A stretch of DNA of 64,000 nt from Streptomyces sp. Ru71 (lineage in GTDB: Bacteria; Actinomycetota; Actinomycetes; Streptomycetales; Streptomycetaceae): the NCBI RefSeq assembly GCF_002920535.1, contig NZ_PQSS01000001.1:124001-188000 (forward strand). The letters are read 5' to 3'. The notes under the pieces were generated by a model that made no database searches, was not told where the DNA came from, and saw only the letters and a list, made by a program, of their open reading frames with translations. How positions within the stretch are numbered: position 1 is the first letter of the stretch; every line of letters begins with the position of its first letter. The position numbers were made by a program, and so were the translations under genes. Below, piece after piece: positions 16,155 to 25,513 of the stretch.

Positions 16155-16814
16155 GCGCCCGCCCCGGTGCGGGAGGCTCCGCTGGGAGACCTGGGCCGTC
16201 GTATCGCGCAGCGCCGTACGCGGCTCGGGCTCGCCCGAGAGGAGGTGGCGGCCCGCGCCGGCATGTCCGCCGCTTATGTGCGTCACCTGGAGGAGCACCC
16301 CGCAGCCGCGCCCGGCCCCAGCGCCCTCCTGCGGCTGGCCGGTGCTCTGGAGACCACCGTCACGGAGCTGGCCGGCGGCACCGCCGAGCTGCCGGAGGGA
16401 CTGGGGAAGGCTTCCCGCACGGCGGAGCTCGTCCAGCTCGGAGCCGAGGAGTGCCGCACCCTGCTCGGCACCCATGGAGTGGGGCGGCTCGCGGTTCTCA
16501 CGACCGACGGGCTCGTGATCGTCCCCGTCAACTACAGCGTCGTCGACGGCGCCATCGTCTTCCGGACCGACCCGCGCGCCACGCCGGGCCGCGCCGCCGG
16601 CCGCCGGGTGGCCTTCGAAGTGGACCGCATCGACGAGGCGTTCAGCTCCGGTTGGAGCGTGCTCGTGCAGGGCAGGGCACGGACCGTGACGGACCCCGAC
16701 GAGGCCCGCAGGCTCACCGAGCGGGTCTACAGCAAGCCCTGGGCCGGAGGCAGGCGCACGCTGTGGATGCGGATCGACCCCGTCGGCATGACCGGCCGCA
16801 GAATCGCGGTCTGA
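16125..16814 (+). CDS. HTH domain fused to pyridoxamine 5'-phosphate oxidase-like flavin-binding domain
   Basis: A 229-residue two-domain protein. Residues about 20-85 are an XRE-type HTH (LGRRIAQRRTRLGLAREEVAARAGMSAAYVRHLE). Residues about 105-225 match the FMN/F420-binding split-barrel of the PNPOx-like family (LLGTHGVGRLAVLTTDG, VVDGAIVFRTDPR, VAFEVDRIDEAFSSGWSVLVQG). Such fusions are common in actinobacterial dormancy clusters and may sense redox or flavin state; the function is inferred. AGGAGG at 16108-16113 overlaps the end of the dehydrogenase gene, so the genes are coupled. The first ten codons are a tandem duplication (see next). Confidence 0.82.
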   Translation: MDRQVVDRQVAPAPVREAPLGDLGRRIAQRRTRLGLAREEVAARAGMSAAYVRHLEEHPAAAPGPSALLRLAGALETTVTELAGGTAELPEGLGKASRTAELVQLGAEECRTLLGTHGVGRLAVLTTDGLVIVPVNYSVVDGAIVFRTDPRATPGRAAGRRVAFEVDRIDEAFSSGWSVLVQGRARTVTDPDEARRLTERVYSKPWAGGRRTLWMRIDPVGMTGRRIAV

Positions 16815-16871
16815 GGCCCGGGGCGGCCCGTCCGGCCAGTGAAGCTCACGTCGTCGTTCCGCACCGGTGAC

Positions 16872-16885
16872 GGGCCTGGCGGCCC
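16872..16885. promoter_or_regulatory. Palindromic box GGGCC-N4-GGCCC upstream of the dikinase
   Basis: GGGCCTGGCGGCCC has the same 5-4-5 layout as the box before the alcohol dehydrogenase and lies about 95 bp before the dikinase start, a similar distance. Shared control of the two is inferred. Confidence 0.45.
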
Positions 16886-16979
16886 GGGCCCGGCGGGGTG
16901 ACGCTGGAAGACGAGGAGCGCCGCGCCGGTACGGCCTCGGGGAGCGGTGGAAGAGCCCCGCAGCGAAAGGCGGAACGCG

Positions 16980-19661
16980 ATGAGCACGCCGACGAAGTAC
17001 GTGTACGCCTTCGCCGAGGGCAGCCGGGACATGGCCGCCCTGCTCGGCGGCAAGGGAGCGGGGCTGGCCGAGATGACCCGGCTGGGCCTGCCCGTGCCGC
17101 CCGGGTTCACGGTCACGACCGAGGCCTGCACGGTCTACCTCACGACCGGGGAGGAGCCGCCCGAGCTGGGTGTCGAGGCCGGCCGGGCCCTGGCCGACCT
17201 GGAGCGTGCCATGGGCCGTGCCCTCGGCGCCCCCGACGATCCGCTGCTGGTCTCGGTGCGCTCCGGGGCCCGCTTCTCGATGCCGGGGATGATGGAGACG
17301 ATCCTCGACATCGGCCTGAACGACCAGTCCGTCGGCGGGCTCGCCAAGGCGTCGGGCGACGAGCGGTTCGCCTGGGACTCCTACCGGCGGCTCGTGCAGA
17401 TGTTCGGCCACACGGTGATGGGCGTCGACGACGCCCTGTTCGAGCAGGCGCTCACCGCACGCAAGGCCCACCGGGGGCTGGCCGGCGACCACGAGCTCGA
17501 CACCGGTGAACTGGTGCTGCTCACCGAGGAGTTCAAGCGGATCATCCGCCGGGAGACCGGCGAGGACTTCCCGACGGACCCCGCCGAGCAGCTCACCCGC
17601 GCGATCCGCGCCGTCTTCGACTCCTGGAACGTCGAACGCGCCCGCGTCTACCGGCGCCGCGAACACATCCCCGACGACCTCGGCACCGCCGTCAACGTCC
17701 AGGCGATGGTCTTCGGCAACCTGGGCCACGACTCCGGCACCGGCGTGGCCTTCACCCGCGACCCGGCCACCGGTGACAGGGGCGTGTACGGGGACTACCT
17801 GCCCGACGCCCAGGGCGAGGACGTCGTCGCGGGTGTGCGCAACGCCCTGCCGCTGACCGATCTGGAGCAGCTCGACCCACGCGCCTACGCGGAACTCGGC
17901 CGTCACCTGCGCACCCTGGAGGACCACTACCGGGACCTGTGCGACGTCGAGTTCACCATCGAACGCGGCAGGCTGTGGATCCTGCAGACGCGGGTCGGCA
18001 AGCGCACCGCCGAGGCCGCCTTCCGCATCGCGCACGACCTGCGCGAGGAGGGCACCATCAGCGCCGACGAGGCACTGGACCGGATCGACGGCACCGCCCT
18101 CACCCGGCTGATGTTCCCGCGCTTCGACACCACCCCGGCCGACGTCCCCCTCGCCCACGGCGTACCCGCCTCACCGGGCGCCGCGGTCGGCGTCGCCGTC
18201 TTCGACTCCGCCGAGGCCATCCGCCGGGCGGCCGAGGGCCAGGACACGGTGCTCGTCCGCCGGGAGACCACCCCGGACGACCTGCCCGGCATGATCGCCG
18301 CCCGGGCGGTGCTGACCAGCCGGGGCGGCAAGACCAGCCACGCGGCCGTCGTGGCGCGCGGCATGGGCAAGGTGTGCGTCTGCGGCGCCGAGGAGCTGAC
18401 CGTGGACACCACCGCACGCCGCTTCACGACCGCGGCCGGAGACGTCGTCCACGAGGGCGACACCCTCTCCGTCGACGGCACCGCCGGAACCGTCCACCTC
18501 GGCGCGCTCCCGCTCACCGCCTCCGACGTCGGCCGCGCCCTGGAGACCGGCACCGCCGCCGACGCCCTCACCGAGGCGGTCCTGGACACCCTCGGGCACG
18601 CCGACGCGGTGCGCCGGCTCCAGGTGCGGGCCAACGCCGACACCCCCGAGGACGCCGCCCGCGCCCGCGCGCTCGGCGCCCAGGGCATCGGACTGTGCCG
18701 CACCGAGCACATGTTCCTCGGCGAGCGCCGGGAGCTGGTCGAGGCGATGATCCTGGCCCGCGACGACACCGCCCGGGAGCAGGCCCTCGCCGCTCTGCTG
18801 CCGCACCAGCGCGCCGACTTCACCGGCATCCTCACCGCGATGGACGGCCTGCCGGTCACCATCCGGCTCATCGACCCGCCGCTGCACGAGTTCCTGCCCG
18901 ACCGCACCGACCTCGCCGTCCGCATCGCCCGCTCGGACCACCCGGACCCGCACGACCGCGAGCTGCTCGCCGCCGTCGAGCGCATGCACGAGCAGAACCC
19001 CATGCTCGGCCTGCGCGGCGTCCGCCTCGGCCTCGCCGTCCCCGGACTCATGGCCATGCAGGTGCGCGCCATCGCCGAGGCGGTCGTCCAGCGGCTGCGC
19101 GACGGCGGCCGGCCGCACGCCGAGATCATGATCCCGCTCGTCGGCACGGTCGAGGAACTGCGCCTGGCCCGCACCGAGGCCGAGCGCGTCCTGGCCGAGG
19201 TGACCGCCGAGACCGGAACACCGCTGAACTGCCCGGTCGGCACGATGATCGAGCTACCCCGCGCCGCGCTCACGGCCGGACACATCGCCGAGGCCGCCGA
19301 CTTCTTCTCCTTCGGCACCAACGACCTCACCCAGACCACCTGGGGCCTTTCCCGGGACGACGCGGAAGCCTCCTTCTTCCCGCTGTACCTGGACAAGGGC
19401 GTCTTCGCCGTGTCGCCGTTCGAGACGCTCGACCAGCAGGGCGTGGGCCGCCTGGTGGAACTCGCCGTGGCGGAGGGCAGGGCCGCACACCCCCACCTCC
19501 AGACCGGCGTGTGCGGCGAGCACGGCGGCGACCCCGACTCGATCCACTTCTTCCACAGGGCCGGCCTGGACTACGTGTCATGCTCACCGTTCCGCGTCCC
19601 GATCGCCCGCCTGGAAGCGGGCCGGGCGACCCTCCAGGACGCCGGGGGACGGCGGTCCTAG
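16980..19661 (+). CDS. ppdK: Pyruvate phosphate dikinase
   Basis: An 893-residue dikinase that interconverts pyruvate, ATP and Pi with PEP, AMP and PPi. The N-terminal ATP-grasp part has GGKGAGLAEMTRLGLPVPPGF and the SVRSGARFSMPGMM signature. The swivelling domain has the phosphorylated His in GGKTSHAAVVARGMGK. The C-terminal TIM barrel has GLCRTEHMF, IRLIDPPLHEFLP and SFGTNDLTQTTWG, with the catalytic Cys region TGVCGEHGGD. Length is normal. The Met at 16980 follows a GAAAGG site; an upstream Met 33 bp earlier is not conserved. It reversibly links glycolysis and gluconeogenesis and uses PPi, useful in energy limitation. It ends on a CTAG shared with the convergent CBS gene. Confidence 0.95.
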   Translation: MSTPTKYVYAFAEGSRDMAALLGGKGAGLAEMTRLGLPVPPGFTVTTEACTVYLTTGEEPPELGVEAGRALADLERAMGRALGAPDDPLLVSVRSGARFSMPGMMETILDIGLNDQSVGGLAKASGDERFAWDSYRRLVQMFGHTVMGVDDALFEQALTARKAHRGLAGDHELDTGELVLLTEEFKRIIRRETGEDFPTDPAEQLTRAIRAVFDSWNVERARVYRRREHIPDDLGTAVNVQAMVFGNLGHDSGTGVAFTRDPATGDRGVYGDYLPDAQGEDVVAGVRNALPLTDLEQLDPRAYAELGRHLRTLEDHYRDLCDVEFTIERGRLWILQTRVGKRTAEAAFRIAHDLREEGTISADEALDRIDGTALTRLMFPRFDTTPADVPLAHGVPASPGAAVGVAVFDSAEAIRRAAEGQDTVLVRRETTPDDLPGMIAARAVLTSRGGKTSHAAVVARGMGKVCVCGAEELTVDTTARRFTTAAGDVVHEGDTLSVDGTAGTVHLGALPLTASDVGRALETGTAADALTEAVLDTLGHADAVRRLQVRANADTPEDAARARALGAQGIGLCRTEHMFLGERRELVEAMILARDDTAREQALAALLPHQRADFTGILTAMDGLPVTIRLIDPPLHEFLPDRTDLAVRIARSDHPDPHDRELLAAVERMHEQNPMLGLRGVRLGLAVPGLMAMQVRAIAEAVVQRLRDGGRPHAEIMIPLVGTVEELRLARTEAERVLAEVTAETGTPLNCPVGTMIELPRAALTAGHIAEAADFFSFGTNDLTQTTWGLSRDDAEASFFPLYLDKGVFAVSPFETLDQQGVGRLVELAVAEGRAAHPHLQTGVCGEHGGDPDSIHFFHRAGLDYVSCSPFRVPIARLEAGRATLQDAGGRRS

Positions 19662-20299
19662 AAGGAGCGGCTCAGGTCCGCGGCCACGGACACCACGCCG
19701 TCGACGCCGAGGCACAGCCGGGTGATCACGGGGATCAACTCCTCGCCGGCGACATGACCCTTGAGCGTCACCCGACCCTCGCGCACATCGACCGCCACGT
19801 CGGCGGGGGCGAGGCCCAGCGTGCCGCTCAGCACGTCACCGGCGATCTCGTCGCGCAACGCGTCGTCCCGGCGCAGGAACACCCGCAGCAGGTCGCCCCG
19901 GCTGACGATGCCCACCAGCGCGTCCGTCTCGTCGACCACCGGAAGCCGTTTGACGCCGCTCGCCTCCATCACGCGTGCCGCCTCCACGACCGTCCACTCC
20001 GGTCGCGCGCACACCGCGGGCGCCGTCATCAGGACCTCCGCCGTGACGCGGTCGACCGCCGGACGCCCGCCGTTGCCGTGGGACCCGAGCGGCAGGCCGG
20101 CGGGGTCCGGGCGGGCGGCGATCGTGCGCAGCACATCGGCTTCCGACACCACGCCGACGGGGTGCCCGAGGCCGTCGACCACCGGCAGGGCGGTCACGTC
20201 GGCGTCGGACAGCAGCCTGACGACGGCCTTGAACGGCGTGTCCCGCTCCACCCTGACGACGCGGTGGGTCATCAGATCCCCCACCGTACGGTGTCGCAT
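19658..20299 (-). CDS. CBS-domain pair plus BON domain protein
   Basis: A 213-residue cytosolic protein. Two CBS domains (about 8-62, VGDLMTHRVVRVERDTPFKA; about 88-145, VLMTAPAVCARPEWTVVEAA) form a Bateman module that in this family binds adenine nucleotides. A C-terminal BON domain (about 148-212) may bind membranes or ligands. Genes of this type are part of universal-stress/dormancy loci in actinobacteria. The ATG at 20299 has GGAGGGAG 6 nt upstream. It converges on ppdK with a 4-bp CTAG overlap of the two stop codons. Confidence 0.87.
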   Translation of the reverse strand: MRHRTVGDLMTHRVVRVERDTPFKAVVRLLSDADVTALPVVDGLGHPVGVVSEADVLRTIAARPDPAGLPLGSHGNGGRPAVDRVTAEVLMTAPAVCARPEWTVVEAARVMEASGVKRLPVVDETDALVGIVSRGDLLRVFLRRDDALRDEIAGDVLSGTLGLAPADVAVDVREGRVTLKGHVAGEELIPVITRLCLGVDGVVSVAADLSRSF

Positions 20300-20427
20300 G
20301 ACGCTCTCCCTCCGGTCCTGCGGAACGGGCCCGGTGATCGACACCGAAAAACGTCCGCATGCCCTGGTACATCCAGCGTGGCAGCAGGCGCGGCCCCGCG
20401 GCTTGGGCCGTTGCGGCAGGTCAAGGG

Positions 20428-20555
20428 GGGCCGGTTCGCCCCGGGTGATGGGGCCTGTCGTCCCCGGTGCCCTGCCGGGGTCGATCGGTCCGGCGCGGTG
20501 ATCGCTTCTGGGGGACACTGGTCCGGCAGGGACCTTCCTCGGGGTCATCCGGCCC
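20428..20555. promoter_or_regulatory. Cluster of four GGGNC-N4-GNCCC boxes between CBS and GH65 genes
   Basis: The 279-bp divergent gap holds GGGCCGGTTCGCCC (20428-20441), GGGCCTGTCGTCCC (20451-20464), GGGTCGATCGGTCC (20478-20491) and GGGTCATCCGGCCC (20542-20555). Three differ from GGGCC-N4-GGCCC by one arm base and one by two. The density suggests a shared regulator for both directions, perhaps a DevR/OsdR-type protein. High GC raises the chance background, so this stays provisional. Confidence 0.45.
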
Positions 20556-20578
20556 GGAGCGGCGAAGGGGGCGCCCGC

Positions 20579-22948
20579 ATGGCGGCCTGGACCTGGGAGT
20601 ACGAGGGCTACGCGCCCGTGGACGAACGTCTGCGCGAATCGCTGTGCACGCTCGGCAACGGCCGCTTCGCCACCCGTGGGGCCCTTCCCGAGTGCGACGC
20701 CGACGACATCCACTACCCGGGCACATACGCGGCCGGCTGCTACGACCGGCTCACCTCCGTCGTGGCGGACCGCCGGGTCGAGAACGAGGACATGGTCAAC
20801 CTGCCCAACTGGCTGCCCGTGCGTTTCGGACCGGCGGGCGGGGAGTGGCTCACCCCGGACACCGCGCCGGTGCTCGACCACCACCTCACGCTGCGCCTGG
20901 AATCCGGGCTGCTGGAGCGGATCACCTCATACGGACTGGACGCAGAACGGACCCTCACCGTCCGCCAGGAACGCCTCGTGCACATGGCCGATCCCCACCT
21001 GGCGGCCCTGCGCACCGCCTTCACCGTGGACGGTGCCGCCACGGACCTGGAGGTGGAGGCGGCCCTGGACGGGGGAGTCACCAACGCCGGAGTGCAGCGC
21101 TACCGCGGCCTGGAGGGGCACCACCTCACCCACGTGCACACGGGCACCGCCGGCCCGGACACGGTGTGGCTGCGCTGCCGTACCCGCACCTCGGACATCC
21201 GGATCGCCCTGGCGGCCCGGCTCACGGCGGACGCCCCCGTCACCGACGCGCACGAGCGGCCACGTGCCGTGCAACGGCTGCGTCTGCGGCTGGAACCGGG
21301 CCGGACCCGCACCGTGGACAAGACGGTGGCGCTGCACACCTCGCGCGACCCGGCGATCAGCGATCCGCTGCAGGCCGCCGTGGACCGGGTGACCGCCGCA
21401 CCGGGATTCGGGGAACTGCTGGAGTCCCATCGCACGGCCTGGGCCCAGCTGTGGCGCCGAGCCGAGATCGACGTCCCCGGAGAGGAGGGCGCCATCCTGC
21501 GGCTGCACCTGTTCCACGTCCTGCAGACCCTGTCGCCGCACACCGCCGACCTGGACGTGGGCGTCCCGGCCCGGGGTCTGCACGGTGAGGCGTACCGCGG
21601 GCACGTCTTCTGGGACGAGCTGTTCGTGCTGCCCTACCTCAATCTGCACTTCCCCGAGGTCTCGCACGGTCTGCTGCTCTACCGCCACCGGCGGCTGGAC
21701 CGGGCGCGGGCGGCGGCGCGGGCCATCGGCCGCAGGGGCGCCCTGTACCCGTGGCAGAGCGGCAGCGACGGGCGCGAGGAGACCCAGCGGCTCCACCTCA
21801 ACCCCCGCTCGGGGCGCTGGCTGCCGGACCACACGCATCTTCAGCACCATGTGGGGTCGGCCGTCGCGTACAACGTGTGGCAGTACTGCGAGGCCAGTGG
21901 CGACGCGGAGTTCCTGCACACCAAGGGCGCGGAGATGCTCTTGCAGATCGCGCGCTTCTGGGCGGACTCCGCCGTCTGGGACGAGCACCTGGGCCGGCAC
22001 CGCATCCGTGGCGTGGTCGGCCCGGACGAGTACCACGACGCGTATCCCGGGGCGGCAGCGCCCGGCCTCGACGACAACGCCTACACGAACGTCACCGCGG
22101 CCTGGGTGCTGGCGCGGACGCTGCGGGTGCTGCGCGATCTGCCGGAGCCGCGCCGGCGTGAGCTGTTCGAACGCACCGCTGTGGACCCCGGTGAGCTGGA
22201 GCGGTGGGAGGACGTCTCCCGTACCCTGCACGTCCCCTTCCACGACGGTGTCATCAGCCAGTTCGACGGCTACGGCGACCTCGCCGAACTCGACTGGGAC
22301 GGCTACCGCAAGCGGTACGGCGACATCCGGCGCCTGGACCGCATCCTTGAGGCCGAGGGTGACACCGTCAACCGCTACCGGGCGTCCAAGCAGGCCGATG
22401 TGCTGATGCTGGGTTACCTCTTCTCACCCGCGGAACTGGGGTGGCTGCTCGGCAGGTTGGGCCACCGGCTGGACGCGGGCACCTGGCAGCGGACCGTCGA
22501 CCACTACCTGGCCCGCACCACTCATGGCTCCACTCTCAGCGGCCTCGTCCACGGCTGGGTCCTGGCCCGGGCCAGGCGGGCCGAAGCATGGACCTTCTGC
22601 CTGGAGGCGCTCAGGAGCGACGTGGCCGACCTGCAGGGAGGCACCACGGGCGAGGGCGTCCACCTGGGCGCGATGGCCGGCACCCTCGACCTGGTCCAGC
22701 GGGGGCTCACCGGTCTGGAGACCCGCGAGGGAGCGCTGTGGCTGGACCCCGTCCCGCTGCCGGAGCTGTCGTCGTACGGATTCTCGCTGCGCTACCAGGG
22801 GCACTGGGGTGTGCGGGTGCGGCTGGAGAGCGGCCGGCTGGAGATCGCTGTCCCGCCGTCCGACCTGCCGCCCATCGACGTACGGCTGCCGGACCGGACC
22901 ATCGGCGTCCAGCCGGGAAGGACCTGCCGGCTGCCGCTCTCCGGGTGA
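20579..22948 (+). CDS. Glycoside hydrolase family 65 (disaccharide phosphorylase-type)
   Basis: A 789-residue GH65 protein, a family of inverting phosphorylases (maltose, trehalose, kojibiose and related) that release beta-glucose 1-phosphate, plus some hydrolases. It has the N-terminal beta-sandwich (ESLCTLGNGRFATRG), the (alpha/alpha)6 barrel motifs GLHGEAYRGHVFWDELF and YPWQSGSDGREETQ, and general acid E484 in VVGPDEYHD. The KQADVLML segment, where these enzymes bind phosphate, is present, favouring a phosphorylase. The disaccharide cannot be called. AAGGGGG precedes the ATG. It is divergent from the CBS gene across the box cluster. Mycobacteria also carry GH65 with a beta-phosphoglucomutase in a DosR-linked locus. 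Confidence 0.9.
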   Translation: MAAWTWEYEGYAPVDERLRESLCTLGNGRFATRGALPECDADDIHYPGTYAAGCYDRLTSVVADRRVENEDMVNLPNWLPVRFGPAGGEWLTPDTAPVLDHHLTLRLESGLLERITSYGLDAERTLTVRQERLVHMADPHLAALRTAFTVDGAATDLEVEAALDGGVTNAGVQRYRGLEGHHLTHVHTGTAGPDTVWLRCRTRTSDIRIALAARLTADAPVTDAHERPRAVQRLRLRLEPGRTRTVDKTVALHTSRDPAISDPLQAAVDRVTAAPGFGELLESHRTAWAQLWRRAEIDVPGEEGAILRLHLFHVLQTLSPHTADLDVGVPARGLHGEAYRGHVFWDELFVLPYLNLHFPEVSHGLLLYRHRRLDRARAAARAIGRRGALYPWQSGSDGREETQRLHLNPRSGRWLPDHTHLQHHVGSAVAYNVWQYCEASGDAEFLHTKGAEMLLQIARFWADSAVWDEHLGRHRIRGVVGPDEYHDAYPGAAAPGLDDNAYTNVTAAWVLARTLRVLRDLPEPRRRELFERTAVDPGELERWEDVSRTLHVPFHDGVISQFDGYGDLAELDWDGYRKRYGDIRRLDRILEAEGDTVNRYRASKQADVLMLGYLFSPAELGWLLGRLGHRLDAGTWQRTVDHYLARTTHGSTLSGLVHGWVLARARRAEAWTFCLEALRSDVADLQGGTTGEGVHLGAMAGTLDLVQRGLTGLETREGALWLDPVPLPELSSYGFSLRYQGHWGVRVRLESGRLEIAVPPSDLPPIDVRLPDRTIGVQPGRTCRLPLSG

Positions 22949-22969
22949 CCACGCCTGCCTCACCCCTTG

Positions 22970-23002
22970 CTTGATCAAGAACACCGCACGGTCTCCTACA
23001 AT
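22970..23002 (+). promoter_or_regulatory. Putative promoter and palindrome before the NB-ARC regulator
   Basis: A -10-like TACAAT (22997-23002) lies 33 bp before the start codon. TTGATC (22971-22976) is a possible -35, though the 20-bp spacer is long. TTGATC is inside the perfect palindrome CTTGATCAAG (22970-22979), a possible operator. Confidence 0.4.
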
Positions 23003-23035
23003 GTTCAAGTATCGAGGTGGGTGGAAGGGGCGGGT

Positions 23036-25324
23036 ATGTCCGCGCGCGAGGCGGCCTTCGGGCCGCTGCTGCGGGAGCTGCGGCTGGCGAAGTCGCTGAC
23101 GATCGAGGCCCTGGCGGAGGCGTCCGGCGTCAGCGTGCGGGGCATCGGCGACCTGGAACGCGGACGGCGGGCCGCCCCGCAACGCCGCACGGTCGCCGCG
23201 CTCGCCGACGGGCTCGGTCTCGACGACGGCGAACGGGAGCGGCTGCTCGCCGCCGCTCGCAGCGGCCGTACCCCCGCGTACAGCCCCGTCGGCGTGCGCT
23301 CCTTCCCCCGTGGCATCGACGACTTCGTCGGCCGCGCGGACGAACTGGCACAGCTGGAGAAGCTCGCCGAGCCGCCCGCGGACCACGACGCCGAGGCCGG
23401 CGCCGTGGCCGCGCACGCCCAGCCCGTCGTCGTCGCCGTGCACGGGCCACCCGGCACCGGCAAGACCACCCTCGCGCTGCGTGCCGCCCGCCGGCTCGCC
23501 GACCGCTTCCCGGACGGCCAGCTCGTCGTGGACCTGCGCGGCACCGACGACACCCCGCCCGCACCCTCGGAGCTGATGGTCCAGGTGCTCAAGGCCTTCG
23601 GCGTGCCCGACCGCGACCTGGCCAAGTCCGGGCCCCGGGCCCACCCCGCCCTCTACCGGCAGGTCCTCGCCGACCGCCGCTGCCTGCTGGTGCTGGACGA
23701 CGCCCGCGACGAGGCGCAGGTACGGCCGATGCTGCCCGGCTCCGGCCGCACGCTGGTGCTGGTGACCAGCCGCCGCATGCTCACCGGACTCGACGACGTG
23801 CACCGCCTGCCGCTCGGCCGGCTCGATGCCGCCGAATCGGCCGCCTTCCTCACCTCCCTCGTCGGCGAGGACCGCGCCACGGCCGAACCGGACGCCCTCA
23901 AGGAGGTCGCCCGGTTGTGCGGACACCTGCCGCTCGCCCTCAGAGTCGCGGGCAACTGGCTGGCGACCCGCACCGGTTGGAGCCTGCGCCGGCTCGCCGA
24001 CCGGCTGGCCCGCGAGGAACGGCGACTGGACACGCTGTCCGCCGGGGACATCCGGGTGGCCGGCGCCTTCGACCTGTCCTACCGTCAGCTCACCCCCACC
24101 GCAGCCTGCCTGTTCCGGCGCCTGTCGCTGGTCCCCGGCCCCGAGGCGAGCGCCGCCGGCGCCGCCCGGCTCACCGGCCAGGACCTCTACGACGCCGAGG
24201 ACACCCTGGAGGAACTGGTCGAGGCGGGCCTGCTCGGCACCAGCGGGGACCGTTACCGGCTGCACGACCTGCTGTGCCTGTACGGCCGCGCCCGGCTCGC
24301 CGCCGAGGAGAGCGCCGAGGACGCCGACCGGGCCCGCCGGTCGATGTTCCACTGGCTGCTGGAGACGGCCGTCGTGGCCGGCCGGTGGTACGAGCCCGAC
24401 CACGGCGCCCCGCCGCCCACCTGGCAGGGCACCGTGGACCTCGCCAGTGCCGACAAGGCCCGCGAGTGGCTCCAGGCCGAGGCCCCCAACTGGCTGGCCG
24501 CCCTGCACGCCGCCGCGGCGGACGGCGCCCACGCCACCGTCGTCGAGGTGGCCGAGTCCCTGCACTGGTTCTCCGACCAGTGGATCTTCTGGGGGCACTG
24601 GCCGGAGGTCTTCCGCACCGCCGTCCGCTCGGCCCAGGCGCTCGGCGACCCACTGCTCGAAGCCACCCAGCTCAACTACTACGCCTGGGCCCTGCTGTTG
24701 TGCGAGGGCAGACCCGGGGACAGCCTGGAGTACTCCGGACGGGCGCTCGTCGCCGCCCGGCGGGCCGGTGACCGCATCCAGCAGGCGTGGGCGCACCACT
24801 ACGCGAGCTGGGCGCACCACCTGCTCGGCGAGGCGGAAGCGGCCTTCGACCACAATGCGCACGCCGTCGCCCTGTTCGAGGCGGCGGGGGATCTGCCCGG
24901 CATGCTCCAGGCCCTGCTCGGACGCGCCTTGGACCTGACGGGCGCCCGGCGCGACGAGGAAGCGGTCGCGGTGTACCGGCAGAGCCTGGCGCTGCTCGAC
25001 GAGGCCGGCGACGCCGTACAGCCGCACATCGCCGCCGTCACCCGGGTCAACGCCCTCGCGGGACTGGGCCGGGGCCTCGCCCGCCTCGGCCACTGGGACG
25101 AAGCGGTGGAGCACCTGCGGACCTCGGTGACGCTGTGCCGGGTCGACGGCAACACGGCCCTGGAGAGCCGCTATCTCCTCGTGCTCGGTGACGTCCTCCT
25201 CGACGCCGGCCGCGACGCCGACGCCCGGGAGGCGTTCACGCGCTGCGTCGCCCTGGGCCCCGACTCCGACCCTCAACGGGTCGCCGAGGCCCACTCCCGG
25301 CTCGCCCGCCTGGACACGGACTGA
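23036..25324 (+). CDS. XRE-HTH / NB-ARC / TPR regulator
   Basis: A 762-residue STAND-type regulator. Residues about 8-70 are an XRE HTH (LRELRLAKSLTIEALAEASGVSVRGIGDLERGRR). Residues about 95-400 are an NB-ARC ATPase with P-loop VHGPPGTGKTTLA (K143), Walker B CLLVLDDARD and the HLPLALRVAGNWL motif typical of this class. The C-terminal third is TPR-like helices. Such proteins are ATP-dependent switches, often near specialised-metabolite or exported-product genes; target unknown. The ATG at 23036 follows GGAAGGGG. No obvious cognate operon follows apart from the AraC pair. Confidence 0.85.
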   Translation: MSAREAAFGPLLRELRLAKSLTIEALAEASGVSVRGIGDLERGRRAAPQRRTVAALADGLGLDDGERERLLAAARSGRTPAYSPVGVRSFPRGIDDFVGRADELAQLEKLAEPPADHDAEAGAVAAHAQPVVVAVHGPPGTGKTTLALRAARRLADRFPDGQLVVDLRGTDDTPPAPSELMVQVLKAFGVPDRDLAKSGPRAHPALYRQVLADRRCLLVLDDARDEAQVRPMLPGSGRTLVLVTSRRMLTGLDDVHRLPLGRLDAAESAAFLTSLVGEDRATAEPDALKEVARLCGHLPLALRVAGNWLATRTGWSLRRLADRLAREERRLDTLSAGDIRVAGAFDLSYRQLTPTAACLFRRLSLVPGPEASAAGAARLTGQDLYDAEDTLEELVEAGLLGTSGDRYRLHDLLCLYGRARLAAEESAEDADRARRSMFHWLLETAVVAGRWYEPDHGAPPPTWQGTVDLASADKAREWLQAEAPNWLAALHAAAADGAHATVVEVAESLHWFSDQWIFWGHWPEVFRTAVRSAQALGDPLLEATQLNYYAWALLLCEGRPGDSLEYSGRALVAARRAGDRIQQAWAHHYASWAHHLLGEAEAAFDHNAHAVALFEAAGDLPGMLQALLGRALDLTGARRDEEAVAVYRQSLALLDEAGDAVQPHIAAVTRVNALAGLGRGLARLGHWDEAVEHLRTSVTLCRVDGNTALESRYLLVLGDVLLDAGRDADAREAFTRCVALGPDSDPQRVAEAHSRLARLDTD

Positions 25325-25513
25325 CCCGGTCCACCGCCCGGCACAGGCGGCTCCGCCACCCTACGCGTGGCTCGGCTCTGCGAGTTGCCTCTGCGCGCAC
25401 AGCGCCGTTCCCCGCGTGCACGGTCCGGCCCCACCTCTTTCTGCCTGGAGAGTGCCTGGTGCGCGCCCCGGCCCGGCTGGTTGATTGCCGGTGAGGAGAG
25501 AGGGGAGAACCAG

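Noticed and set aside
17939..22948. A 1669-codon open frame on the plus strand
   Set aside because: Its first part is an Arg/Pro-rich shadow of ppdK and the antisense of the CBS gene; only the part from 20579 (GH65) is a real gene.
22424..25294. A 956-codon minus-strand frame
   Set aside because: Antisense to the NB-ARC and GH65 genes, rich in Gly/Val/Gln/Arg as expected from GC-biased shadow frames, with no recognisable domain.
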